Assembly (NCBI RefSeq): GCF_900099915.1
Contig: NZ_FNDB01000016.1
Coordinates: 1 to 64,000 of the forward strand
Reading direction: 5' to 3'
Source: Flavobacterium omnivorum
GTDB taxonomy: Bacteria > Bacteroidota > Bacteroidia > Flavobacteriales > Flavobacteriaceae
DNA length: 64,000 bases
The position numbers and the translations under genes were made by a program. The notes beneath the pieces were generated by a model. That model was given only the letters and a program-made list of their open reading frames with translations. It was not told the DNA's origin and ran no database searches. Shown in pieces: positions 54,010 through 61,719 of the stretch (positions are counted from its first letter, which is position 1; each line of letters begins with the position of its first letter).

Positions 54010-54041
54010 AACTCCTTGATAAATCAATTGATCAAGGAGTT
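54010..54041 (+). terminator. Terminator after the lipoprotein gene
   Basis: Eleven-bp stem (AACTCCTTGAT at 54010-54020, complement at 54031-54041) with a 10-nt loop and T run, 27 bp after the stop codon. Confidence 0.88.
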
Positions 54042-54101
54042 TTTTGTTCTACATTAAATCAACAATCCATTAAAATTTTGTTAGAAAAAGAAAAATAGGT
54101 C

Positions 54102-54129
54102 TTGAGTTATAAAAAATAGTGTACTTTTG
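54102..54129 (+). promoter_or_regulatory. Promoter of the arginine/proline operon
   Basis: TTG (54102-54104) and TACTTTTG (54122-54129), spaced 17 nt. The likely transcription start (about 54133-54137) lies at or next to the ATG of a 28-codon leader ORF at 54135. Confidence 0.7.
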
Positions 54130-54134
54130 GCACA

Positions 54135-54221
54135 ATGAATAACAACAATTTAAATATAACTCCTATCTCACGGACAAACAGACCTAGTACTTCTCCCGAA
54201 GTACGGATGCTATTAGTATAG
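54135..54221 (+). CDS. Possible 28-codon leader peptide of the arg operon
   Basis: A short frame from ATG 54135 to TAG 54219-54221 encodes MNNNNLNITPISRTNRPSTS followed by eight more residues, PEVRMLLV. It contains three Arg codons (two CGG, which look rare in this A+T-rich genome). It begins at or near the predicted mRNA 5' end, so it would be almost leaderless. A 7-bp hairpin lies within it. The location before arginine genes suggests attenuation, but the Arg codons are not adjacent. This is a hypothesis, not a confirmed gene. Confidence 0.35.
   Translation: MNNNNLNITPISRTNRPSTSPEVRMLLV
54187..54204 (+). other. Hairpin within the arg operon leader
   Basis: GTACTTC (54187-54193) is perfectly inverted as GAAGTAC (54198-54204) around TCCC. 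It overlaps the 28-codon frame. Confidence 0.5.
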
Positions 54222-54459
54222 TTTCCTCAAGTGTTCTGATATATTTTTATTCATTTTTTATTTTTTCTTGTTTTGAAATCATCCCTATTTATTATTGGAG
54301 CTATCCATCCAAAAAATACTATTATTTTTTCACCATCGTATTGTTATTCAATTCGTTGTTCTGCAATAGATTGTAGGTCTATTGTACTAACTTTTGCTGA
54401 AAATTTATTTCAAAAACAAACCTATTACTCTTTGTTTAACTCAAAATTCAGCTCTTGAA
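54222..54459 (+). other. Rest of the arg operon leader (5' untranslated region)
   Basis: About 240 nt between the leader ORF and the first real gene. It is A+T-rich with long T runs. I recognise no known riboswitch. A short frame here uses a TTG start and looks like chance. Confidence 0.45.
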
Positions 54460-55077
54460 ATGAATATTTCTATCACAACAACTCAGGAAGAACATTATAA
54501 ATATTCGCAGGAAATATGCGAAACTATAGAATTATCCGCTCTTTTAAGAGGTACTGGAATTGCTAAAAGAACTCCAGAATACATCAAAAAAAAGATGGAA
54601 ACCAAAGATGCTGTTATCGCCTTAGATAATGGAAAATTTGCCGGTTTTTGTTATATCGAAAGTTGGCAACACGGCAAATTTGTGGCCCATTCAGGACTGA
54701 TTGTGCATCCAGATTACCGAAATTTAGGTTTAGCCAAAAAAATAAAATCCTTTGTTTTTGATTATTCCTTAGAGAAATATCCAGAAGCTAAAGTATTTGG
54801 AATCACAACTGGTTTAGCGGTAATGAAAATCAATTCTGATTTAGGCTATAAGCCCGTCCCTTTTTCAGAATTGACGAATGATCCAAGTTTTTGGAAAGGT
54901 TGTCAAACCTGCACCAATTATGAAATCCTAAAAAGCAAAGAAAACAAAATGTGTTTGTGTACCGGCATGTTATATGATCCCAAAGAAAAACAGAAAGACC
55001 CTCCCAAACATCCGTTTAATGTGCGGATTTGGAATCGTTTGAAAAAAATTAAACAAGCTATTTTCTTAGAAAAGTAA
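54460..55077 (+). CDS. GNAT acyltransferase, probable N-acylglutamate synthase
   Basis: First gene of the arginine operon. The start at 54460 (MNISITTTQEEHYKYSQEI) is preferred over a TTG upstream. The 205-residue protein has a GNAT core (GLIVHPDYRNLGLAKKIKSFVFDY, motif A) and a C-terminal CxxC-type segment (GCQTCTNYEIL and CLCTGMLYDP). No other ArgA or ArgJ is seen. In Bacteroidetes arg clusters, a GNAT gene in this place is thought to make N-acetyl- or N-succinylglutamate, and argB next in the path fits. The acyl donor is not proven. Confidence 0.8.
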   Translation: MNISITTTQEEHYKYSQEICETIELSALLRGTGIAKRTPEYIKKKMETKDAVIALDNGKFAGFCYIESWQHGKFVAHSGLIVHPDYRNLGLAKKIKSFVFDYSLEKYPEAKVFGITTGLAVMKINSDLGYKPVPFSELTNDPSFWKGCQTCTNYEILKSKENKMCLCTGMLYDPKEKQKDPPKHPFNVRIWNRLKKIKQAIFLEK

Positions 55078-55203
55078 TCCCCTCCCCGGCCCTCCCCAAA
55101 GGGGAGGGAGCCAAGGAGAAAAAAATAAAAAACAAAAAAATATAAATTAAAACACTCCCATTGCGTAATGGCTCCCCCTCCTTCGGAGGGGGCTGGGGGG
55201 AGG
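55078..55203. repeat. G+C-rich inverted element pair between the GNAT gene and argG
   Basis: The left copy (55078-55112) contains CCCTCCCCAAAGGGGAGGG and the right copy (55170-55203) contains CCCCCTCCTTCGGAGGGGG. Each copy folds as a hairpin, and the right copy is close to the reverse complement of the left, so the two could also pair with each other across about 57 bp of A+T-rich sequence. The high G+C stands out from the genome. It lies inside the operon and right after the GNAT stop. Confidence 0.75.
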
Positions 55204-55217
55204 AAAAACCAATAATC

Positions 55218-56411
55218 ATGAAAAAAGTAGTATTAGCTTATAGTGGAGGATTAGATACCTCTTATTGCCTGAAATATTTGAAGAATGAAAAAGGATACCA
55301 AGTTCATACTGTTCTTATAAATACAGGCGGATTTGATGAAGCTGAACTAGCCGCTATCGAAGAAAGAGCCTACGAATTAGGAAGTGCTCAACATGCAAAT
55401 CTTACCATTGTAGATAAATATTATGACAAAGCCATTAAATATTTGATTTACGGAAATGTATTAAAAAACAATACCTATCCGTTATCCGTAAGTGCAGAGC
55501 GTGCTTTTCAAGCTATCGAAGCGATTAAATATGCAAAATCTGTTGGTGCTGATGCAATTGCTCACGGAAGCACGGGTGCAGGAAATGACCAAATCCGTTT
55601 TGATTTAATTTTTCAAACCATTGCTCCCGAAATTGAAATCATCACTCCTATTCGTGATTTAAAATTATCAAGACAAGAAGAAGTGGACTATCTAGCTAAA
55701 CACGGAGTTCATTATTCATGGGAAAAAGCACAATATTCCATTAATAAAGGATTGTGGGGAACTAGTGTGGGTGGTAAAGAAACATTGACCTCAAACCAAT
55801 CATTGCCAAGTGAAGCCTACCCTTCTCAATTGCAAAAGACAGGAGAAGAGAAAGTCACACTGCAATTTGAAAAAGGACAATTAGTTGGCATCAACGGCAC
55901 AATAGATGCACCAACAAAAAATATCGTAGCATTAGAAAAGTTAGCCAGCGCATATGCTATAGGCAGAGACACGCACGTAGGTGATACTATAATCGGAATT
56001 AAAGGAAGAGTTGGTTTTGAAGCTGCTGCGCCTATAATCATCATCAAAGCACACCATTTATTAGAGAAACATACGCTGGGTAAATGGCAGCAATACTGGA
56101 AAGAACAACTAGGAAACTGGTACGGAATGTTGTTTCATGAAGGACAATTCTTGGATCCTGTAATGAGAAACATCGAGGCTTTTCTAGAAGACACTCAAAC
56201 AACTGTAAATGGAACCGTTATCGTTTCTTTAAAACCATATCACTTTACATTGGACGGAATTGAATCTGAAAATGATTTAATGAACACCAGTTTTGGACAA
56301 TATGGAGAAATGAACAACGCTTGGACATCTGACGATGCCAAAGGATTTATCAAGATTTTGGGAAATGCCCAAAACATATTCTCATCTGTAAATAAATTGA
56401 CACATGATTAA
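55218..56411 (+). CDS. argG: Argininosuccinate synthase
   Basis: ATP-dependent enzyme joining citrulline and aspartate. The start at 55218 (MKKVVLAYSGGLDTSYCLKYL) holds the ATP pyrophosphatase P-loop SGGLDTS; an upstream ATG would read through the G+C-rich repeat. Further motifs are AHGSTGAGNDQIRFDL (the aspartate/citrulline-binding part). The length of 397 residues is normal. It overlaps argC by 8 bp. Confidence 0.97.
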   Translation: MKKVVLAYSGGLDTSYCLKYLKNEKGYQVHTVLINTGGFDEAELAAIEERAYELGSAQHANLTIVDKYYDKAIKYLIYGNVLKNNTYPLSVSAERAFQAIEAIKYAKSVGADAIAHGSTGAGNDQIRFDLIFQTIAPEIEIITPIRDLKLSRQEEVDYLAKHGVHYSWEKAQYSINKGLWGTSVGGKETLTSNQSLPSEAYPSQLQKTGEEKVTLQFEKGQLVGINGTIDAPTKNIVALEKLASAYAIGRDTHVGDTIIGIKGRVGFEAAAPIIIIKAHHLLEKHTLGKWQQYWKEQLGNWYGMLFHEGQFLDPVMRNIEAFLEDTQTTVNGTVIVSLKPYHFTLDGIESENDLMNTSFGQYGEMNNAWTSDDAKGFIKILGNAQNIFSSVNKLTHD

Positions 56412-57381
56412 TGTTGGAATAATTGGCGGCTCCGGTTATACCGCTGGGGAACTGATCAGAATATTGATGTTTCATCCCCATGCAACGCTTGATTTTGTTT
56501 ACAGCACTACAAACGCCGGAAAACCACTTCATGTTGCACATCATGATTTGATGGGCGATATCGAAATGAATTTTACCAACACTGTAAATCCAAATGTGAA
56601 TGTTGTTTTCTTGTGCTTAGGTCATGGAAAATCAAAATCGTTTTTAGAGCAAAATCAATTTGCAGGTCATACCAAAATCATCGATTTAGGAAATGATTTC
56701 AGATTGACAAAAGACAACGATTTTGACAGCAAAATTTTCGTTTACGGTTTGCCCGAATTGAATAAAGCAGCAATTAAAAACGCTCAATTCATAGCAAATC
56801 CAGGTTGTTTTGCGACAGCGATCCAACTAGCTTTATTGCCTTTGGCGAAAGCCAGAATACTTACAACTGACGTTCATATCAATGCCACAACCGGAAGCAC
56901 AGGAGCTGGAGTTACACCTTCGGAAACGACACATTTCAGTTGGAGATCAAACAACATGTCGCATTACAAAGCTTTCGAACACCAACATTTGGGCGAAATA
57001 AACCAAAGTGTAAACCAATTGCAAGCGGATTATACAAATGAATTGATTTTTTTACCCAACAGAGGTGATTTTGCCAGAGGAATTTTCGCCACATTATACA
57101 CAACAATCGAAGAAAGTCTGGAAGATATTGTCGCGAAATATGAGGCTTTTTACAAAGACCAACCTTTCGTAACGGTCACGACTACCGGAATCAACATGAA
57201 ACAAGTGATTCAAACGAACAAGTGTATTATTAGTTTAATGAAAAAAGGAAACCGGTTATTGATTACTTCAGTAATTGATAATTTAACAAAAGGAGCCTCA
57301 GGACAAGCCATTCAAAACATGAATTTAATGTTTGGATTGGATGAAACCACAGGATTGCATTTGAAACCATCCGGATTTTAA
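56404..57381 (+). CDS. argC: N-acyl-gamma-glutamyl-phosphate reductase
   Basis: NADPH-dependent reductase making N-acylglutamate semialdehyde. The Rossmann start VGIIGGSGYTAGELIRIL and the catalytic Cys135 in ANPGCFATAIQLAL are clear, as is FLPNRGDFARGIFATLY. The length of 325 residues is near the short-form average. It overlaps argG by 8 bp and is followed by a heptamer-repeat hairpin. Confidence 0.96.
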   Translation: MINVGIIGGSGYTAGELIRILMFHPHATLDFVYSTTNAGKPLHVAHHDLMGDIEMNFTNTVNPNVNVVFLCLGHGKSKSFLEQNQFAGHTKIIDLGNDFRLTKDNDFDSKIFVYGLPELNKAAIKNAQFIANPGCFATAIQLALLPLAKARILTTDVHINATTGSTGAGVTPSETTHFSWRSNNMSHYKAFEHQHLGEINQSVNQLQADYTNELIFLPNRGDFARGIFATLYTTIEESLEDIVAKYEAFYKDQPFVTVTTTGINMKQVIQTNKCIISLMKKGNRLLITSVIDNLTKGASGQAIQNMNLMFGLDETTGLHLKPSGF

Positions 57382-57387
57382 AAATTT

Positions 57388-57444
57388 GTTTCAAGTTTAA
57401 AGTTTAAGGTTGCACTCGTAACTTGAAACTTTAAACCTTAAACC
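57388..57444. repeat. TTTAAAC-type heptamer inverted arms between argC and argD
   Basis: The left arm (57388-57411) and right arm (57420-57444) are both made of the units CTTGAAA, CTTTAAA and CCTTAAA. Their order is reversed between the arms, so only the central unit pairs perfectly. The left arm starts 7 bp after argC and the right arm ends 20 bp before argD. Confidence 0.7.
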
Positions 57445-57463
57445 ATTTAAACAAAAAAAGAAA

Positions 57464-58600
57464 ATGAACTTATTTGACGTTTACCCATTATACAACATCA
57501 CTCCTGTAAAAGCACTAGATTGTACTATTACAGATGAAAAAGGAGTGGAATATTTAGATTTATATGGTGGTCATGGAGTAATTTCCATTGGACACACACA
57601 ACCGGATTATGTTGCCAAATTAAAAAATCAATTGGATAACATTGGTTTTTATTCGAATGCGATTCAGAATCCATTACAAGTAGAATTAGCAGAAAAATTA
57701 GGAAAATTATCCGGATTGGAAGACTATACTTTATTCTTGTGCAGTTCTGGAGCTGAAGCAAATGAAAATGCTTTGAAACTGGCTTCATTTCACAACAATA
57801 AATCGCGTGTCATTGCTTTTGATAATTCCTTTCACGGAAGAACCTCGGCGGCAGTTGCGGTTACAGATAACAAAAAAATTGTTGCGCCAATTAATGCGCA
57901 GCAAATTGTTACTTTTTTGCCATTAAATAATATCGAGTTGGTAGAAAACGAACTAAAAAAAGGAGATGTTTCTTCTGTTATAATTGAAGGAATTCAAGGA
58001 GTTGGGGGCTTAGACCAAGGAACAACTGAATTTTTTCAGGCATTAGAAAAACTATGTGCCGCTTATGATGTTGTATTGATTTTGGACGAAGTGCAATCCG
58101 GATACGGAAGAAGCGGAAAGTTTTTTGCACACCAACACCATAACATCAAAGCAGATATTATTTGTCTGGCGAAAGGAATGGGTAACGGATTTCCTATTGG
58201 CGGAATCTTGATTTCTCCAATATTTACAGCGAGTTACGGATTATTGGGAACTACTTTTGGTGGAAACCATTTGGCTTGTGCTGCCGGAATTGCTGTTTTG
58301 GATGTGATTGAAAGCGAAAAATTAATGGATAACGTAAATGACGTTTACGCCTATTTTTTAGAAGCAATCAAACAAGTTCCTGAAGTTATTAAAGTAAAAG
58401 GAAGAGGATTAATGCTGGGTGTAGAATTTGATTTTGACGTAAGTACACTTCGTAAAAAAATGATTATTGACAAACATATTTTCACAGGAAATGCTAATAA
58501 TAAAAACTTATTAAGAATTCTTCCTCCTTTGACAATCAAGAAGGAAGCGATTGACACCTTTATTATAGCTTTAAAAGAAGCATTGGCAGAATTGAAATAA
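57464..58600 (+). CDS. argD: N-acylornithine aminotransferase (ArgD-type)
   Basis: PLP transaminase converting N-acylglutamate semialdehyde to N-acylornithine. The protein opens MNLFDVYPLYNITPVKALDC and shows SGAEANENALKLA, ILDEVQSGYGRSG and the PLP lysine Lys237 (CLAKGMGNGFPIGG), then TTFGGNHLACAAG. The length of 378 residues is standard. Its place between argC and proA fits the arg pathway rather than ornithine degradation. Confidence 0.94.
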   Translation: MNLFDVYPLYNITPVKALDCTITDEKGVEYLDLYGGHGVISIGHTQPDYVAKLKNQLDNIGFYSNAIQNPLQVELAEKLGKLSGLEDYTLFLCSSGAEANENALKLASFHNNKSRVIAFDNSFHGRTSAAVAVTDNKKIVAPINAQQIVTFLPLNNIELVENELKKGDVSSVIIEGIQGVGGLDQGTTEFFQALEKLCAAYDVVLILDEVQSGYGRSGKFFAHQHHNIKADIICLAKGMGNGFPIGGILISPIFTASYGLLGTTFGGNHLACAAGIAVLDVIESEKLMDNVNDVYAYFLEAIKQVPEVIKVKGRGLMLGVEFDFDVSTLRKKMIIDKHIFTGNANNKNLLRILPPLTIKKEAIDTFIIALKEALAELK

Positions 58601-58607
58601 TTTTTTA

Positions 58608-58733
58608 ACATATAAGTCATTTAAGTTTAAGAAAAAATGAGTCAATAGCACTTAAGTATTCTTTTCAAAGTTTATTTCCAATACATTAAAATTGACCAAG
58701 AACTAAAAACTTACATGACTTACATGTTTAGAT
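58608..58733. repeat. TAAGTCAT-type inverted arms between argD and proA
   Basis: The left arm CATATAAGTCATTTAAG (from about 58609) and the right arm (to about 58733), read on the minus strand CATGTAAGTCATGTAAG, match with three differences. The left arm starts about 8 bp after argD. The unit design (TTTAAG, ATAAGTC) is like the heptamer family. Confidence 0.55.
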
Positions 58734-58762
58734 TTTTCTACTAAAACAATAAACCAAAAGCA

Positions 58763-59959
58763 ATGAACCACCTATTACCAATAGAAAAGCGAAACGCAGT
58801 TTTAAGTCACATGGCCGAACTTCTTGAAGAAGAAAGAGCTAACCTTAAAACGGTGAATCAACAGGATATCAATAATTATTCTGGAGATGATTTAGCAACG
58901 GAAAAACGTTTATTGGTTGATGATGCCAAAATTGACGGGATGATTTTATCCCTGCAACAATTAGCAAGTCAAGAAGATCCTATTGGTGTGGAGCGTTTTA
59001 ATTTCGATCACGAAAATGGAATGAAAATCATCAATAAAACAGCAGCTTTTGGAACCATAATGATTATTTATGAATCCAGACCTGACGTTACAGTTGAAGC
59101 TGGTGGAATCGCTTTTAAATCCGGAAATAAAATTTTATTGAAAGGCGGAAAAGAATCCTTGCAATCCAACTTAAAAATTGTTGAATTGTGGCACCAAGCC
59201 TTAGCAGCAAACAATGTTGCGACAGAATGGGTAGAATACTTGAATTACAATCGAGAAGAAACTCAGGCTTTCTTAGAAAAACCAACACAAAAAGTAGATT
59301 TAATCGTTCCTCGTGGTGGTGAAAACCTAATTGCTTTTGTAAAAAAACACGCGACCTGCCCAGTCATTATAAGTGGTCGAGGAAATAATTTTGTTTACGT
59401 AAACGCTGAAGCTAATTTAGACCAAGCACTTGCCATCATAATAAATGGAAAGACCTCAAACATATCTGTTTGCAATGCTTTAGATAAAGTATTAATTGAT
59501 ACAAATATTGAAAATTGGGAAGCTTTTGCAAAGACAATAATTGCCGAACTGCAACAAAGAAACGTTACTGTTTTGGGAGATGAAAGTATTTCAAAAGTAG
59601 CAAACGTTCCTCAGATTGAATCCGATTTAATTTGGTACGAAGAGTTTTTAGATTATAAAATTGTCATAGGAACAACCAATTCAGACCAAGAAGCGATTGA
59701 CAAAATAAATAAATATTGTGGCGGACATTCGGCTTCGATAATCACAAAAAATGATGCAATTGCTCAGGAATTCATGGAAAATGTAGATACGGCAGCCGTT
59801 TACCAAAACGCCTCTACGCGATTTACTGATGGAGGACAATTTGGTTTAGGAGGAGAATTGGCGATTAGCACAGACAAATTACACCAACGCGGACCAATTG
59901 GTTTGCAACATTTAGTTACTAATAAGTGGTATATTTACGGAAATGGACAAATCAGGTAA
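58763..59959 (+). CDS. proA: Gamma-glutamyl phosphate reductase
   Basis: Second step of proline synthesis. The aldehyde-dehydrogenase-like fold is seen in IYESRPDVTVEAGGIAFKSGN and VPRGGENLIAFVKKHA, and the catalytic Cys237 in NISVCNALDKVL. It ends with RFTDGGQFGLGGELAIST and RGPIGLQHLVTNKW, the family signature. The length of 398 residues is slightly short but normal. It overlaps proB by 17 bp. Confidence 0.96.
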   Translation: MNHLLPIEKRNAVLSHMAELLEEERANLKTVNQQDINNYSGDDLATEKRLLVDDAKIDGMILSLQQLASQEDPIGVERFNFDHENGMKIINKTAAFGTIMIIYESRPDVTVEAGGIAFKSGNKILLKGGKESLQSNLKIVELWHQALAANNVATEWVEYLNYNREETQAFLEKPTQKVDLIVPRGGENLIAFVKKHATCPVIISGRGNNFVYVNAEANLDQALAIIINGKTSNISVCNALDKVLIDTNIENWEAFAKTIIAELQQRNVTVLGDESISKVANVPQIESDLIWYEEFLDYKIVIGTTNSDQEAIDKINKYCGGHSASIITKNDAIAQEFMENVDTAAVYQNASTRFTDGGQFGLGGELAISTDKLHQRGPIGLQHLVTNKWYIYGNGQIR

Positions 59960-60713
59960 AAAAAGAATTTTATTAAAGTTAGGAAGTAATACATTAACCA
60001 AAGAAACCAATCACATTTCGAGAGGAAAGATTGAAGACATTGGCATGCAAATAGCCGCTTTACAAGACGATTACGAGTTTATTATTGTAAGCTCCGGTGC
60101 TATTGCTGCTGCCAAACAATTTGTAAAACTGGAAAATCAAGACAAAGATGTTTTTGTAAAACAAGCATTGGCTTCTATTGGTCAACCCCATTTAATGCGG
60201 ATTTATCATGAAAACTTCAGTGATTTAGGATTGCTGATTTCACAATGTTTGCTTTCGTATTCTGATTTCGAAAAAGAACAATCCAAAGTAAATATCGTGA
60301 ACACCATCAATGTGTTGGTCAAAAACAGCTATATTCCAATTATCAATGAAAATGATACTGTGGCAACGGATGAGATTCGGTTTGGTGATAATGATAAATT
60401 AGCTGCTTTAACTGCCGTTTTATTAAATGTTGACATTCTTATTATTGCTACCAATACAAACGGGATTTACACCAAAGCATCCATCCATGATGCCGTTCCT
60501 AAAACCATTTCTTTGGTAACCGATTTAAAAGTGTTAGAAAAAGAGATTGGCGATTCGAAATCCTCGCACGGAACCGGCGGAATGCAATCTAAAATAGAAG
60601 CCTCGGCAATAGCCAAAGCAGCCAATATTGAAACTTGGATTGTCAATGGATTGGAAGACAATTTTATTTTGAAAGCTCTAAAAAACGAAATACCTTTTAC
60701 TAAAATAATTTAA
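59943..60713 (+). CDS. proB: Glutamate 5-kinase (without PUA domain)
   Basis: First step of proline synthesis. The amino-acid-kinase fold is shown by ILLKLGSNTLTKE, IVSSGAIAAAKQF, VPIINENDTV-like IPIINENDTVATDEIRFGDNDKLAA, and GTGGMQSKIEASAIA. At 256 residues it lacks the C-terminal PUA domain of the E. coli enzyme, as in many Bacteroidetes. It starts within proA (17 bp overlap). Confidence 0.95.
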   Translation: MDKSGKKRILLKLGSNTLTKETNHISRGKIEDIGMQIAALQDDYEFIIVSSGAIAAAKQFVKLENQDKDVFVKQALASIGQPHLMRIYHENFSDLGLLISQCLLSYSDFEKEQSKVNIVNTINVLVKNSYIPIINENDTVATDEIRFGDNDKLAALTAVLLNVDILIIATNTNGIYTKASIHDAVPKTISLVTDLKVLEKEIGDSKSSHGTGGMQSKIEASAIAKAANIETWIVNGLEDNFILKALKNEIPFTKII

Positions 60714-60742
60714 TTCGAATAGTGGATTGTTAGATTTTTGGA

Positions 60743-60771
60743 CAATTCCTAATTCATAATTCATAACTACA
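60743..60771 (+). repeat. AATTCATA-type tandem units before argF'
   Basis: AATTCATAATTCATAA-like units run up to the argF' start, a different unit but the same placement as the other pre-start arms. A clear matching left arm after proB is not seen. Confidence 0.4.
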
Positions 60772-61719
60772 ATGAACTACATCTCCATACAAAACATAGA
60801 TTCGCTAGACAAATGGGTGAAACAAGCCTTAAAAATCAAGAAAAAACCACTTAAAAACAAAAAACTGGGTAAAAACAAAACCTTAGGAATGTTGTTTTTC
60901 AATTCGAGTTTGAGAACGCGTTTGAGTACGCAAAAAGCAGCTCTTAATTTAGGACTGAACGTCATGGTAATGAATTTTACCAGTGAAGGTTGGACACTTG
61001 AATTTGAAGATGGAGCCATCATGAACTCGGGTGCTTCGGAACATATCAAAGAAGCCGCTGCGGTAGTTTCCCAATATTGCGATATTGTTGCTATCAGGGC
61101 TTTTGCCGGATTGGTAGATAAAGAAAAAGACAATGCCGAAATCGTACTTTCCGGATTTTTGAAATACGCCACTGTTCCAGTCGTGAATATGGAAAGTGCT
61201 ACAGGGCATCCATTACAATCACTAGCCGATGCAATAACTATGGCGGAACACAAAACAAAGCACAGACCCAAAGTGGTTTTGACTTGGGCACCACACCCTA
61301 AAGCGTTACCTCAAGCAGTTCCAAATTCCTTTGTGGAAATGATGCAGTTACAAGATGCTGATTTTGTTATTACGCATCCTGAGGGCTACGAATTGAATCC
61401 TGAAATCACGAAAGATTCTAAGATTGAATACGACCAGAATAAAGCTTTCGAAAATGCTGATTTTATCTACGCCAAAAACTGGAGTAATTACAAGGAATAT
61501 GGTCAGATTACAAATTCCGACCCAAATTGGACTGTAACTGCCGATAAAATGAAACTAACAAACAATGCTAAATTCATGCACTGCTTACCGGTAAGACGTA
61601 ATGTAATTGTTACTGATGAAGTGATTGACAGCGAAAATTCAATTGTTATCGAACAAGCCAACAATAGAACTTATGCCGCACAATTAGTGTTGCAAAAAAT
61701 ATTGGAAAATGGAAAATAA
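60772..61719 (+). CDS. argF': N-acylornithine carbamoyltransferase (probably N-succinylornithine)
   Basis: Transcarbamylase of the Bacteroidetes-type arginine path, which carbamoylates an N-acylated ornithine. The carbamoyl-phosphate motif is FFNSSLRTRLSTQKA and the HCLP motif is FMHCLPVRRN. The protein lines up well with the B. fragilis N-succinylornithine enzyme. At the specificity position, where B. fragilis has Pro and the Xanthomonas N-acetylornithine enzyme has Glu, this protein has Ser89 (GASEHIKEA). That favours the succinyl type but does not prove it. It overlaps argB by 11 bp. Length is 315 residues. Confidence 0.93.
   Translation: MNYISIQNIDSLDKWVKQALKIKKKPLKNKKLGKNKTLGMLFFNSSLRTRLSTQKAALNLGLNVMVMNFTSEGWTLEFEDGAIMNSGASEHIKEAAAVVSQYCDIVAIRAFAGLVDKEKDNAEIVLSGFLKYATVPVVNMESATGHPLQSLADAITMAEHKTKHRPKVVLTWAPHPKALPQAVPNSFVEMMQLQDADFVITHPEGYELNPEITKDSKIEYDQNKAFENADFIYAKNWSNYKEYGQITNSDPNWTVTADKMKLTNNAKFMHCLPVRRNVIVTDEVIDSENSIVIEQANNRTYAAQLVLQKILENGK

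Noticed and set aside
54273..54458. Coding frame in the arg leader
   Set aside because: It has a TTG start, no promoter, odd composition and ends in the start region of the next gene; more likely untranslated leader.
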